A stretch of 64,000 nt of DNA, taken from Phoronis australis (lineage: Eukaryota; Phoronida; Phoronidae). The translations under genes were made by a program, and so were the position numbers. Positions 1 through 12,477 of this stretch are shown piece by piece. The first letter of the stretch is position 1, and every line of letters starts with the position of its first letter. The notes below the pieces were generated by a model. The model was not told the DNA's origin. It worked only from the letters and a program-made list of their open reading frames with translations, and made no database searches. Where the stretch lies: assembly GCA_002633005.1 (NCBI GenBank), contig NMRA01000358.1:373213-437212 (forward strand), read 5' to 3'.

Positions 1-3000
1 GGGATTACATCCACTAAATTTCGCATGGGAATGGGACTGATTGAATTATGGTCTTAGCAATCAAATGAGCACTGGTTCCTGTTGAGTAAACACAAAGCGC
101 TTTGAAGATTTTGAATTGAAGGAAAATGACCTGTTTCTTAGTTTCTACTACATTGTATGTTTGTTCTAATCGACAAACTCCACGTGCAGGAGGATTGACA
201 ATCTGTCGCAGAAATTTCAAATAGGTGCAAAGTGCGGGACCCATATCTCTGGTAAAAAAGTCGAGATGCAAGGCCAATTTGGAAATAGGCTTCTGTGTCC
301 CGCCAACCCTACTGCCTAACGTGCTCAGTTGTACTCATACACGCCATTATACAATGGCTTATGATACTCGTGATACATTATACATTACACGTGGATTGAC
401 AAAAAGCCATGCCGATGACCACTGATGCGGAGGTACACAAACACCGAACAGGATTATTTGCAGCTCTGCCACAGACGCAATTTAGGCACGAATTTGCTTG
501 TTTTGTGAAGATGTCTAAATCCCGACACCTCCAACAGTACACTTACTCTTACTTAGTGTGTACAGGAAATAAAGCACTACATTCCACAATAAGATAAGCT
601 TCAAAGCAAATTAAAATGAGTGCAATGACACATTTTAAAGAGGTCCGTCGAAGGTCTTTTGATTTAAACCACTTACCACTATCAAATTGATCTCAATTTG
701 TTCTTGTATTGCACTAACGGTTGATAGTTGCTCTAGACCACGTGGGGGGAATAAATTGACATGCCGTGACAGCACCCCCTGTGGAGCCTTGTCTCAAGAA
801 ACAACTAACCAGATACCATCATTCTCTTGACTAAGAAGAGATGTAAAACCCATACCTTAACCGGTGAGTGGTCTAAATCAAATTGCATTTTTGTGAACGA
901 ATCTTTGTGAAAATTGAAAGTTTAAGTCAGCAAGCCGAATAATGTCCCAAGCATTTTTTTATGCAAATTAGTGCTGCCATTACTTAATTTTGCAACATCT
1001 CACTAATTCATTTTGAAAAAATAAATGTCTAAATCTATGTTTTGAGGGTCGAGCATAGTTACATACCATTTTCTAAGTAATCCCTGTTTCTGTAGGAAAT
1101 TTAACAACACTGTCTAACAATAATTTTTTCTTAGACAGAACACGTAAAAGGTTCAAAAGACAACAGAAAAATTAATGCACACGTTAACGTCATTCAATCG
1201 CGTTCACCTCATTTTGTGAAACTTTCGTCAGACGACTGGTCATCTTTCGCTTTCATCCACTTCACACACATCAGTAATCGTGAGATCAATCACTGACTTA
1301 AGTTGGATAGGGCAATATAAACACATTGGTCTTTAATCGCTAATCCATTATTTCCTTTGACGTAAGGTTTCGACTGCATTCACCAGTATGCCAACAGTTC
1401 ACCACCATGGCTGTTTAAGGCAATACGGTGATTTTCTCATCGAATGTATGGTTTTTGTGCAAACAGGTATGGGGAGAGTACAACAAAATCAATTCTAGAC
1501 TTGTGAGCGAGGTCCTCCCCTACCATAATGCAGAACATCTGGGCACCATAATGACTGATCATAAAGGTGAACTCCTCCACCTTTCCGTAGTTGAGGGGTG
1601 GCGTCAGAACCGACACCAAGAAGCCTGAATGCACTGTGAAATGTGGGATCTATTCAAACTTTAACGAGGCCCCATTACAGTTTTACCTTTAAGTGCACTG
1701 GAGCAGGCTTCTCCAATGAATACATAAAAACCCAAGAAGCGTAGAGCGCCCGAGTTAATATGTCCCTTAGGACTTTGCCGGCTCAAACTATTTTGTCGTC
1801 GCAGTTGTCCACCAGATCCTTTATCTTGATGCACAACTGGCATTTTGGCCTATGAACCAGCTGATTCACGAAAATGTCAATTTTGTGTAAGGGGTTGTGC
1901 AAGTGCTTTTTAACTCAAATGTTGCAACTTTATTAGATACAAAACACAATTGAACATCTTGGTTGTTGTAGATTTCCGAGAGGGTGCGATTACAAATCTT
2001 TGAGAATAAGGAATGAGACTTCCAGAACATCAAAAATAAGTCACAATAGTGAATAGAGGAAACTTTTGCTCTAGGAAGGTTTATTGACAATTACCTCTCC
2101 ATAAATGTGGCAAGTCGGTGGCAAGTGCAAATGCAATGAGGATGGCCATTCTAGATTCCTCCTGTTTGGACTCCGTCTTCTCGCCACTCCGAACTTGCAG
2201 TAATCGGAAAGTCGGCATTTTCGTGATATAGTTTTTTGTAAAATCGATTGAAAAACGTTATAAAGTCGCGCAGTCTTCTTGCAGCTGCTCCTACCAAAAT
2301 AAGGTATGATGCCCTAGGCTGTGATAGAGTCTGGCTAGATACTGTAGGTCGATAACAAGAGGTGCTTCTTGGACGCCCTCTCATGGAGAACTTGTAAACC
2401 TAACACATTTTAGACATCTCTCGAATAATACTAATTTAAAAATGTTTAATGTTTCTAGCTTGAGTCTTATTAGTCAGAATACGCAAAACCATTAATCGAA
2501 ATTTCATTGCAAAGTCCTCATTTCACTGAAACAGGTTTTGAAATTTGGCTCTTGATGGGTCATTGCGTTGAAAATATAGGCTGTATTCAAGTGCATGTGT
2601 AAAGAGTGGACAACATTCCACATAAAAAAGATATGACACATCTGCAAGAAGTTTCCTTGGTGTATCAAATGATGTATAGATTTCTGGGGATCATCGCTTG
2701 TGCATTCCGTTGCCACCCAGCATAACGACTGTCGCCTAACATCCGCTGAAGAGCAGACGATGCGTTTAACCGTAAAATTCACAGTAAAACAAAGAAAATT
2801 GAATAATCCATCAACTAAGTTCAAGAGGGTGGATAGCTTGCATATTAGTGCTGGATATATAACTATTTTTTAACGTAAATTCAACATTTGCAAGCTTTTC
2901 TTGCGAGAACACGCATGCTACCTGTTGTCGTCTTGTCTTGTAAATCCCCTCCATTTGGTGCAACACCATCCTCAGACGTAGTACAGTCTGAGGGATGTGG

Positions 3001-5225
3001 CAGCATGTAGTTGTCGCTTTGGTGAGTTGAATGAAAACAGAGGAAAATAAAACCACCACGACGCCTATCAAAACACCACTACTACAGGCAGTTTTTTGAA
3101 TTCAACATTTTGATAATTCCATCATTGTGGAATTGCTTAAATCTTATGAAAAAAAGAATCAACTAACTTCACGAGAATTGTGGAACAAAAAACGCTGAGT
3201 CCACAGAAATGAAAGTGGGCTTGCAATTTAAAATCCGTTGGTATCTAGACATAACATATTTTTCGTATTGCATTTTGCGCAGGATTTTGAAGGGTCCTCC
3301 AAACTGAGTTACATGCTTGTGCTCTCAATCATTTGACGTGGTCAAACAAAAACAAAATTTAAGTAATACAAAACTTAATCATTTACATTAACTTTGGTCT
3401 GTGGTGAAATACTATGCACCACTGCAGAAAGTGGTGTATTCGTGTTTGTTCACATGTGTATTTTAAAGAGTCTTGACGTAACTAGTTTTTCTTTTTGGAG
3501 TTAGATCAACCTAAGGAATAATAACACGACTCCAATCTCAAAATTCGTAACACCTAATGTTGATTGATACATGCAGGCACTCCCAAATGTATAGATAAAA
3601 GAAGCAGCAGCAACGAAGCCAAGTTATCAAAAATAAACGGTCACTTGAATTTCTTTTGATGTCTGATATTACAAGATAATGTCTTGTTTTGTTAGTGTAT
3701 GGAGAGAACCGTGACTAGATATTGGTATGATAGTACTCGCTACTGTTGGCTTACGAAGTAAATGGCCAATCCTAAAGTTTGCGCAAATATGACCGACAGG
3801 TGCCTTCAAGTTATGAAATCAAATATTATATTGATTGAAAGGGACTATTTGGGACTGCTTTATTGTTTAAAAATATGGAAATCCATCTGGCGAGAGCTAA
3901 ATCGCTTGCGGTGATTGAAATAGGTTGTATATTGTTTGCTCGGGGGACAAACTACGTTACTATGGCAGAGGTATGGCGCTTTAATTCCGACCTTTCTAGA
4001 GAGTCAACATGACTAAAAAGGGTCTGTTTAGTATTTGATGAAAAACTCCTCCATTCGCTGTTTTGTACCCCTAACACGAGTGGCTACGAGGGATCTTCAT
4101 TCCCAACAGAGATATGATTTATTGAATTGAATTCCCTTGAAAAGGGAAATTCATTAAATATAATTTTAATTCAAAGACCCGTGGGCTGTTTTCGTTTTAT
4201 CAAAGAATGAAATTGAAGAAACAACTTTTGTAGAGTTCTGCTGAAGAATTTGACCCTTTGATAGAGTTCCTAACAGAAGATATGGAACCATTTGTAAAGG
4301 AACCCATTTGTAAACAATGTAACTGTGAAGAAACCCACCCATGTGAGCGACACATCACCTGCATTTCAACTCTCCGAACACTTCCATCACACAAGAATGT
4401 TCTCAAATATTTACAGGCATTTGTACACCCAGTTTCAACAGTTTAACATCAGTGCAGTCTATCATCTATTTGTAAAGTTGATTGCGTAATACTAAATAGA
4501 ATCTACCATGCCTCGGAACATAGAGTTACTGGCTGTAATAACCTATACTTGAAAGTTTTCCAATTAAAACACAATGATTGACCAGATGTCGTCGAGTTGA
4601 CGTGTGTTATGGACGGCCTTAAAACAGACCGATTTACATAGTAACTGAAGTCCAGTTCAGTGATTTGTGAATGATGTATTTCATGACGAATCCAGATAAA
4701 TCAACGGCAAAGTACATGAAACATCTGTTCGATAAACAGGCAGATTTTATTTAATATTACATATTCCGTAATATAACCGACGGTGATATACATAATTTCA
4801 CATTCAGCAACCTGTCGTGTGTTAAAACTTATCAGTTGAATGCAAAATGCCAATTTCTGACAATCATTTATTTGTGAAAAATGTGCATCAAAGGTTATTC
4901 ATGTACTAAAACATTCAAATCAGTCCTCGGTCAAAAAATTACAATGAAGTAAGAAATGAGCCAGATTTTCAATCTGATAATTACACAAAGCACACAGTTT
5001 TAATTTCAGAATCTACCAATCTAAATAATACAGACAAAACGTTTTTATGTTTCGTACACTTTTTGCATAGCTTTGATCTCACTGAACACATTTATTACCA
5101 GACATACATTTATAGGTATCTAATCTCTGTCCTATCAAACCATCAACAACATTTAACAGGTAAGTAAAATTTGCATCTACGCCGATATTTTTCAAAAAGT
5201 GCCTGTCACTATTATTGAATTGTGG
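1..5225. other. Non-coding upstream DNA
   Basis: Only short ORFs of 60-110 codons occur, on both strands, with no recognisable domain. The longest pair, 2504-2824 and 2811-3071 on the minus strand, resembles nothing I know. Apart from the MITE-like unit at 658-882 I see no structured element. Confidence 0.6.
658..882. mobile_element. MITE-like unit with imperfect terminal inverted repeats
   Basis: Left arm TTTGATTTAAACCACTTACC (about 658-677) and right arm, read on the minus strand, TTTGATTTAGACCACTCACC (about 863-882) match at 18 of 20 bases. The interior is about 185 bp with no ORF. The target-site duplication is not clear. Confidence 0.5.
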
Positions 5226-6515
5226 AATAATGTACTAGAGTCCACTGCTATTGATAAGTGGATCTACTGTCAATATCACTAAACAGTAGATTTAATATAT
5301 AGCTGCATATGGTAACACAGTGATAAAAAGTGGATCTGATAAGCAGGAGACCTATGTTATTGGAGATTGCATGCACTGTACAGGGGCCCACTGTTATTGA
5401 AGTGTAGGCCCAGCGTATAGGGTTCTAGACTTACTGAAGAGTGGGTCTAGTGTATAGGGGTTAACTGCTTTCGAAGGGTGTACCCAGTGTGTAGGGTTCT
5501 ACTGTTATTGAAGAGCGGGCCCAGTGTATAGGGGTCTACTGTTGTTGAGGAGTGGACGTAGTGTATGGAGGTCTACTGTTGTTAAACAGTGGGCCCAGTG
5601 TAGAGAGGTCTACTGTTATTGAAGAATGGGCCCAAGGTGTAGGGCTCTACTGCTAATTGAAGAGTGGATCCAGTGTACAGGGTTCTACTATTGTTGAGGA
5701 GTGTACGCAGTGTATAGAGGTTTACTGCTTTTGAAGAGTGTACCCAGTGTGTTGAAGAGTGGACCAGGTGTCTACTGTTAATGATGAGTGGTCCCAGTGT
5801 ATAGGGATTTGCTGTAATTGAAGAGTGGTCCCAGTGTCAATGGGTCTACCCCTTTCGAAAAGGGGATTCAGTATACAGGGGTTTACAGTCATTGAAGAGT
5901 GGTCACAGTACATCAGCGTCTGCTTTTATTGAAGAGTAGACGCAGTGTATAGGGGTCCACTGTTGTTGAAGAGTAGAGTCAGTGTATGGGGGTCTACTGT
6001 TATTATAAGTGGGCCCAGTGTATAGGGGTCTCCTGGTATTGAAGAGTGTTCCAAGTGTATAGGGGTCCACTGGTCTCGAAGAGTAGACCTAGTGTATAGG
6101 GGTCTACTATTATTGAAGAGTAGACCCAGTGTATAGGGGTCTACTATAATTGAAGAGTGGACCCAGTGTATAGGGGTCTACTATAATTGAAGAGTGGACC
6201 GAGTGTATAGGGTTCTACTGTAATTGAAGAGTGGACCCAGTGTATAGGGTTCTACTGTAATTGAAGAGTGGACCCAGTGTATAGGGATGTACTGTTATTG
6301 AAGAGTGGTCCTAGTGTATAGGGATCCACTGGTGTACATATTTAAGGGTCTGCTTTGTTGAAGAGTGGACCCAGTGTATGTTGGTCTACAGTTTTCGATG
6401 AGTGGACAGTGTACAGGGGTGTACTGCTATTGAAGAGTTGGCACAGACTGGGTGTAGGTATCTGCTGCTATTAAAGAGTTGACCTAGTTTATATGGTCTA
6501 CTGTTATTGACATCG
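5226..6515. repeat. Minisatellite, unit about 37 bp
   Basis: Roughly 30 head-to-tail copies of a unit with core TGAAGAGTGGACCCAGTGTA followed by TAGGGGTCTACTGTTAT. The copies are most uniform around 6080-6300 and decay towards both edges, as expected when unequal exchange homogenises the middle of an array. No ORF spans the array. Confidence 0.9.
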
Positions 6516-9500
6516 CCAAAAATTTGTAACATGACTACTGTGCATACATTAAATCTTGTCACCAAACGTACATAGGAAATACACGGGAACGAACTTACTA
6601 TTGGCAATATAAAAATCAAAGGAGATAACTACGCAATTTGCTGATTCCCTGTTGCAGGGATTGTATCTTAAAATCTGTTGTTGCCAAATAGCAGCGTTAT
6701 TGGTGAAAAATTTCCACGACCCTTGAGGTTTGAAGTTTGCCACGTTCTGACCTCAGTAAACGATCATCTGGAAGCCAATATTATTATTATTATTAATGTA
6801 ATATTTACAATGAGGGTAGCCCCATTAGTTCACACTGCTTTCCATAGGGGCTCTCAGCACACAGTTCATTTTTTTAAGTCACGCTTGGGGTGATCTTCTG
6901 GCGCGGACCCCTATATTAATATAAGAGCCCCCAATTCTGAGGCGCTAAAATGAATTTTTGCTCGTGACATTTTTAATAAGAAAAACTCATTTAAAGTAAT
7001 AAGCTGTTTTAAAATCTTGGCAAGTTATGCGCTGTTTGTTTTCACGTCCAGTTGATCTCGCAGAACCTTACACCTTTCGATATGCGATTCATTGACCACA
7101 CTGGCACCTTACAAAGTTTTTTCACCCATCTTTTTGTTGCCAACTCACTCAGCCACAATGGAGGACAGGGCACCTGGACGTCCATGACCGCGCGGGGTTC
7201 GGTCCTTCCCGCGCACAAAACTCTCATTTGGCCCTCTTTTTTCCATTCTCACGGACGCAAATTCCCTTTTTTCCGCACCACTCTTTGCCGCAAATGTATT
7301 TCATTGCACTTAGTTCCATTCTCTCGGGACACTTCACATTATCCTATAGAAAATATGTGCACTCAAATCAAGTGTGAATTGTAAACAGATTGCCATCAAC
7401 TTTAGATTATTCCTTTTAAAGAGAATCACTTAACAGCTACCGCCTTTAATCTATAAAATGAAAACAAACAATCGTACATTGAACATGTTTGTTAAACATA
7501 CAGTGAAAATGCTATTGAAGACAGTTTGCGCTCATCAATACAAGTCTGTTGTCCTAGTATAACGCGATTCCAAGAACGCGAGTATCGATAACTTTTTCTA
7601 TGTTTTTGGAACTGGATTATGTTTACAGTATGCTGTGAAATAGACGATTAACTTTTATTTGATTATGCGATTCACCCATTGAAAAAAGAAACAGTAACTA
7701 TTTTCTCTGTGGGCATGGAACTAATCATGTCCGTTGGTCTTTGCGCGTGGCTCGTGCCAAGTATTGTGTCAGTGAGATGCGAAGAATGGTGCGTGAGGGT
7801 GACTATACATCTGTGAAAAGGAAATATATGAGTTCACGGCATCGTCCACTCCCCATCTTGAAAATTCAATTAGGAAGAGCAGATAAACTTAATTCATGGG
7901 CGTTTTCCACTTAAGCTAATTGGACAGTGTACACTGTAAGATTTAGTAAAACAAATATTTTCCCGTAGATGTATCCTAGATTGTCAAAATGTTGTAGGTT
8001 TTTCATTTCGAGGCTGAGCATTGGAACATTCGTTTTTTTCTTTCTGAGCACTGCGAACTCTCAGCTTNNNNNNNNNNNNNNNNNNNNNNNNNNNNNNNNN
8101 NNNNNNNNNNNNNNNNNNNNNNNCGCTGTCTCCGGCCAAATTTTCAAAACAAAAAAGCGTCACCAAACACGGCCACACAGTTCTGTAGAGAGGCAAAAGC
8201 TTTTATTTAACATTGATTCAGTCGTACTCACAGACAAAGTTGTACGCAGGCAGTAAAACTGACCTTGGATGATTATTGAACAACAACCTGACAACATGTT
8301 TTCTCAGTCACTCACTCACCTGGTCCACTGTATTATTTTCAACTTTTTTTGAGAACAGAACAACCATAGGGGTCCGTCGCCCGTACAAACCTGGCAATTG
8401 ACAGTTGTAAACTATTATGCCCTTAATACCATAAGTTGAACACAAATGAATTATTTTTATTTAAACAGTGAAATAAGGAAGACTAAAAAGATTGCACACA
8501 TTTACAAGACAAATACACATGAACAATTTTTTTGCTTCTTACTCCCAAAAACCGCACATATCAGTGCAAAAGGTCTGCTCCCGTTAATACTGAAGAATCT
8601 ATGTGTAAAACAATCTGAAACCACATTAAGTTTGAATCATTTGTAAAGTTAACACAGCTGTGGCTTTCGCCCCACTCTTCAGTTAAAGAAGTATTTAAAA
8701 CTGTCACCCATTTTGTTTCAAATTTTGTTTTTTGGATAACTGTTTAACCAAAAACTGATCAACAAATTTCCCTGACCTCGGCGAAAGTAAGATACATAAA
8801 AGTAATTACGGGATATTTGACTTCAAGTTTTTTTTTACTTTTTCTCACTTTAAGATATTCACGTAATGTTTTTCTCAAGCTGCACAATTCGGTGAAAGTG
8901 GAGAGAAGTCACGAGCTCTGCAGAATTACTCATACGTCACCGGATTTCCTCTACGAATTTTTTCTATTTATTTATAAAATAGTCGCCAAAGACCACTTCG
9001 GGTAAGTGGGCTCCAATAAGTTATAACTAATTGATGGAGTATCAATAGTCCATCAGCGTTCATTCTGGCCTCTCATACCTAAGATACCGCATTTGAGTCC
9101 CTGTTTCTACTCTTTAATCTTTCAAAATATTCTCTAAACGCGATCAATATGCATTTAAAACTCAAAAATCCCCAGTGACTAGCTTAAAGCACACTTAATG
9201 CATTACAGTAGGACAGGCTAAACTAATCTACTCGAATACAAACATGTGTTGAACATTCTCTTCAGATGGACACGTTTAGTTCGTCTGTGTGCTTTCAGGT
9301 GTCAATGTTTGTTGTTGTGGAGAGAAAACTTCTCATGGCTGAGTAGATAGAATACGGACAGGGCATGCTCTACATATTTTAATGGACGATTATAAGAACT
9401 TTAGCCAGCTCAAGAAGTCGAATCGCAACACAGCCGTTTTATGCAGCAATCGGCGAGTAAAGATGTAGAACTCTATTTTGTCTGATAGAATTCAAGAGGG

Positions 9501-10867
9501 AGGTTGAGAAACATGCAACTTCCAACAGTAAAATTATGTGGAAACGACTCAGCTATCTTTAAAATATTTAATCTAAACTAAGCCACGTGTTCTTGTTGGG
9601 CAGGGCAGCCACGGAACACCACCAAACTAACTTTACTCTTAAATTAAACCTCCCTTTAACGAATATTTATCTTAGGCTCAAGAAGGTAAAGTTGGTTATG
9701 GTTTTTACCTCGACTCACTTTCAGACCGGCTTGCGCTCACCTCCTAAATAACAAACGTGCGACCGCATCAATTTCTGCCAAGGCCTCGGGTTGAAATCCT
9801 ACACAAAGGCACACAAAGAAGGTTTGAAACGTATGACTTCCCAAACCCCTTATCTTTTTTATCGTTTCCACCGATCTGATTTCAAAAAGGAGACCAGGGC
9901 AGAACCAACTATGTTTTTTGGCCTTTCATGTGCACGAAAATATGACTACATTGTGTTACCCAACCTTATACACGCAGATATACATGCATGTATCGGGTTA
10001 CCCCGGTAGTCTCAGCAATACTAAGTAACATACATGTAAGAAAACGTGATTTAAACACTCAAACAAACAAGCAGTCCGTCAAATGAGACGTGAAATCGTC
10101 ATACTGCTTCACAACATGAGCGAAGGTGGTATTGAACAGGGGTCTAAACAGAGAACCATGCCAGGATTCTGGCCGTGACGTGGACAAATTAAAATCAGAG
10201 AGCCCACAAGTCATGAAAAACATGTTTATTGTTCATGCCAGCGCCTAAGATATGGCACATCATTTTTTAAATATTTTTTATTTCATAAACGTCTTTTTGC
10301 AAGCGTCAGAGAAAAGCGTCACTCATTGCTCTCTGTTTCTGCAGTTTATGTGCACCTGTGTTTGCCAATCATAACATCGGTATCGACCTCTCTGTTCTCA
10401 TAGTCCGCACCGTCTTAAATTGGCGGAGAGGAAACGTAGCCACAAACAGGCAGCGGTTATCACTGACACATGTCTTTTCCCTAATCCCAAACACAGGCCG
10501 ACTATAAAAAAGCCCAGGTACTAAGCGCAAAATGTCGCAGTGTCTCGACATCTATGGTTTGGGATTGCACATTGACAAGCCATGGTAACTTGCGCCCATG
10601 TGTGCAAACCCTTGAAGAACAAATGATCGACGTGTATCGAGGGACAAATGTGTGTCTGTATACAAGCAATGTTGTGAGCTATTGCAAGGAATGTTTACCT
10701 TGAATGAAGGACGTGTTATAAGCGTCATAGCCCTTGAAAAAATGTATCATAGTAGCAATAATACAAAACATAATGAACAGTTTGAGGAATAAACACAATA
10801 CATTTCTTAGATAAATAAATCTCTTTGAATAATTCCAAACATGTCTGCACGTGTTTGAATCTTCAGG
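6516..10867. other. Non-coding DNA with an assembly gap
   Basis: No recognisable gene, and all ORFs are short. The run of N at 8068-8123 (56 bases) breaks the sequence; open frames across it are artefacts of the Ns. Confidence 0.6.
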
Positions 10868-11016
10868 GTTGGGTTGCATAAAACTTCAAGATTATCGGCT
10901 GGATAAGTTTGATTGCTGCGTGACGTCAGGTGCATTGTTCAACAATAACAACGTGGCGTGAGATAATGCGACGTCATTGTTGCTATACGAGGTATAACTT
11001 TTATGCAACTGGGCCC
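10868..11016. mobile_element. MITE, about 150 bp, termini GGGTTGCATAAAACTT
   Basis: Left end GGGTTGCATAAAACTT (10871-10886) is inverted at the right end as AACTTTTATGCAACTGGGCCC-type sequence (10997-11016). Internal segments GTGACGTCA (near 10920) and GCGACGTCA (near 10968) also pair. No ORF. This looks like a folding, non-autonomous DNA element. Confidence 0.65.
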
Positions 11017-12074
11017 AGAAGTACAAATGGTATTTAGTTAAATAAAATGTCGATTATCCTTTCTGTATCATGTTTACCAAATATTACCACCAACAGTAGA
11101 AAATGCGCTATGTTGAACATGGGTGCATCTTATGTAACTGGAAAGTACTCAGTGTTTTTGAACTATAAATACGGAGATAAACCCACCTAGAACATAACCT
11201 TTGGTCCAGAACACTTGCCGGCAAAACACCTCAGTCAACATAACCCTCACTCCACTCACTAAAGTGATTTTTGGTCTCGCAAAGAATTAACAATTTAATT
11301 GCTTCAGGCCACGCTAGGCGCATAGAATGAGTTGTACCGTATTCAGCGTCATTAGGCCCATGGGAACTGCATTTAAATGTGGAACGCGCATGCGCCGATA
11401 TGCTAACCACATAGATAAAAAGGCCGCTAAAAAGCACCATTTCAGATATAGGGTCATGGGCCTTAAGGCGTGGCAATACAAAACTATTTACCAGATTTCT
11501 TGAAAATAGACCAATGATCTCTGTCAGACGATTGTTTGTTTAAAAGGTAGCTATGCTTTGAGATTGTGCGTAAATGGAAAGTGAATATTCAAATCCAGTA
11601 ATTAATTTATTATATGCTAAGCCCTAATTAGACAAGTGAAACCTGTTGTTAATTAAGTAATCAACTACAAAGAAGAGTAACTACACTAGCGCCCTGTTTA
11701 AAGATTATCTCATTGAATCAACCAAAATAATCAAATATCTTATCTGCTTTCCAAGCTAGGACTCTCCGCTTGTTGGATGACTGTTCTGTTGGTGAATCTT
11801 CGAACTACACACACACTGCGACAGTGTACTTGCTGGTCACCGTCTCTGGTGATGCAACACTTGCAGGCAATTTCTTCTACCTGCGATTCTTCTTGCTGGT
11901 CACAGTCTCTGGCTGATGACGCAACACTTCAGGTACAAATGTAGTATCTTACTACCCACGATGCAAGTGACAAGCTCTTAGTTAACTTCCTGTTCGTTAA
12001 CCATTGCCCTTGCCAAGATCCTTTCTAGAATCTTCCACGAGATGGCTCTGTCGTACAATTTGCTCTGTACACTA

Positions 12075-12477
12075 GGGCCCGGTCTCCAATCTTTTTACTC
12101 GAAATGAAACTCGAAATTAGGTTTGGCATTTTCTAATCTATTTTTGTGCGAACTCAAAATAAGTGTCTATTATTCTATGCTCGAGTACACAATAACTTAC
12201 GTAGATAATTTATTGCCCTTAGTTCACAGTTTGTAAACCCAATATTAAAGCAATAAGTTCGAGTTTGAACTCGAAATTTCGAGTTTTTACTCGAGTTTGT
12301 AGCACGAGTATAAGGGTCTTCAAGGGCAAACTTGAACTAGAAACTCCTATGCATAAACTATAATGTATTCGAGCACAGTCTGATAACCAATTATCTTAAG
12401 TTCGCACAAAAGGAGCAGAGAAATAGCCAAAAATAGTTTCGAGTTCGTTTCGAGTACAAAGATTAGAGACCGGGCCC
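12075..12477. mobile_element. MITE, 403 bp, long TIRs starting GGGCCCGGTCTC
   Basis: The left end GGGCCCGGTCTCCAATCTTT is repeated inverted at the right end as GGGCCCGGTCTCTAATCTTT. Similarity continues inward for over 40 bp through CTCGAAA and AACTCGAAA motifs. The centre holds further inverted GTTCGAGTTT / AACTCGAAAT runs, so the whole element can fold. It has no coding capacity. Confidence 0.85.

Noticed and set aside
7969-8256. ORFs across the 8068-8123 gap
   Set aside because: Open only because the Ns hide stops; flanks show no motif.
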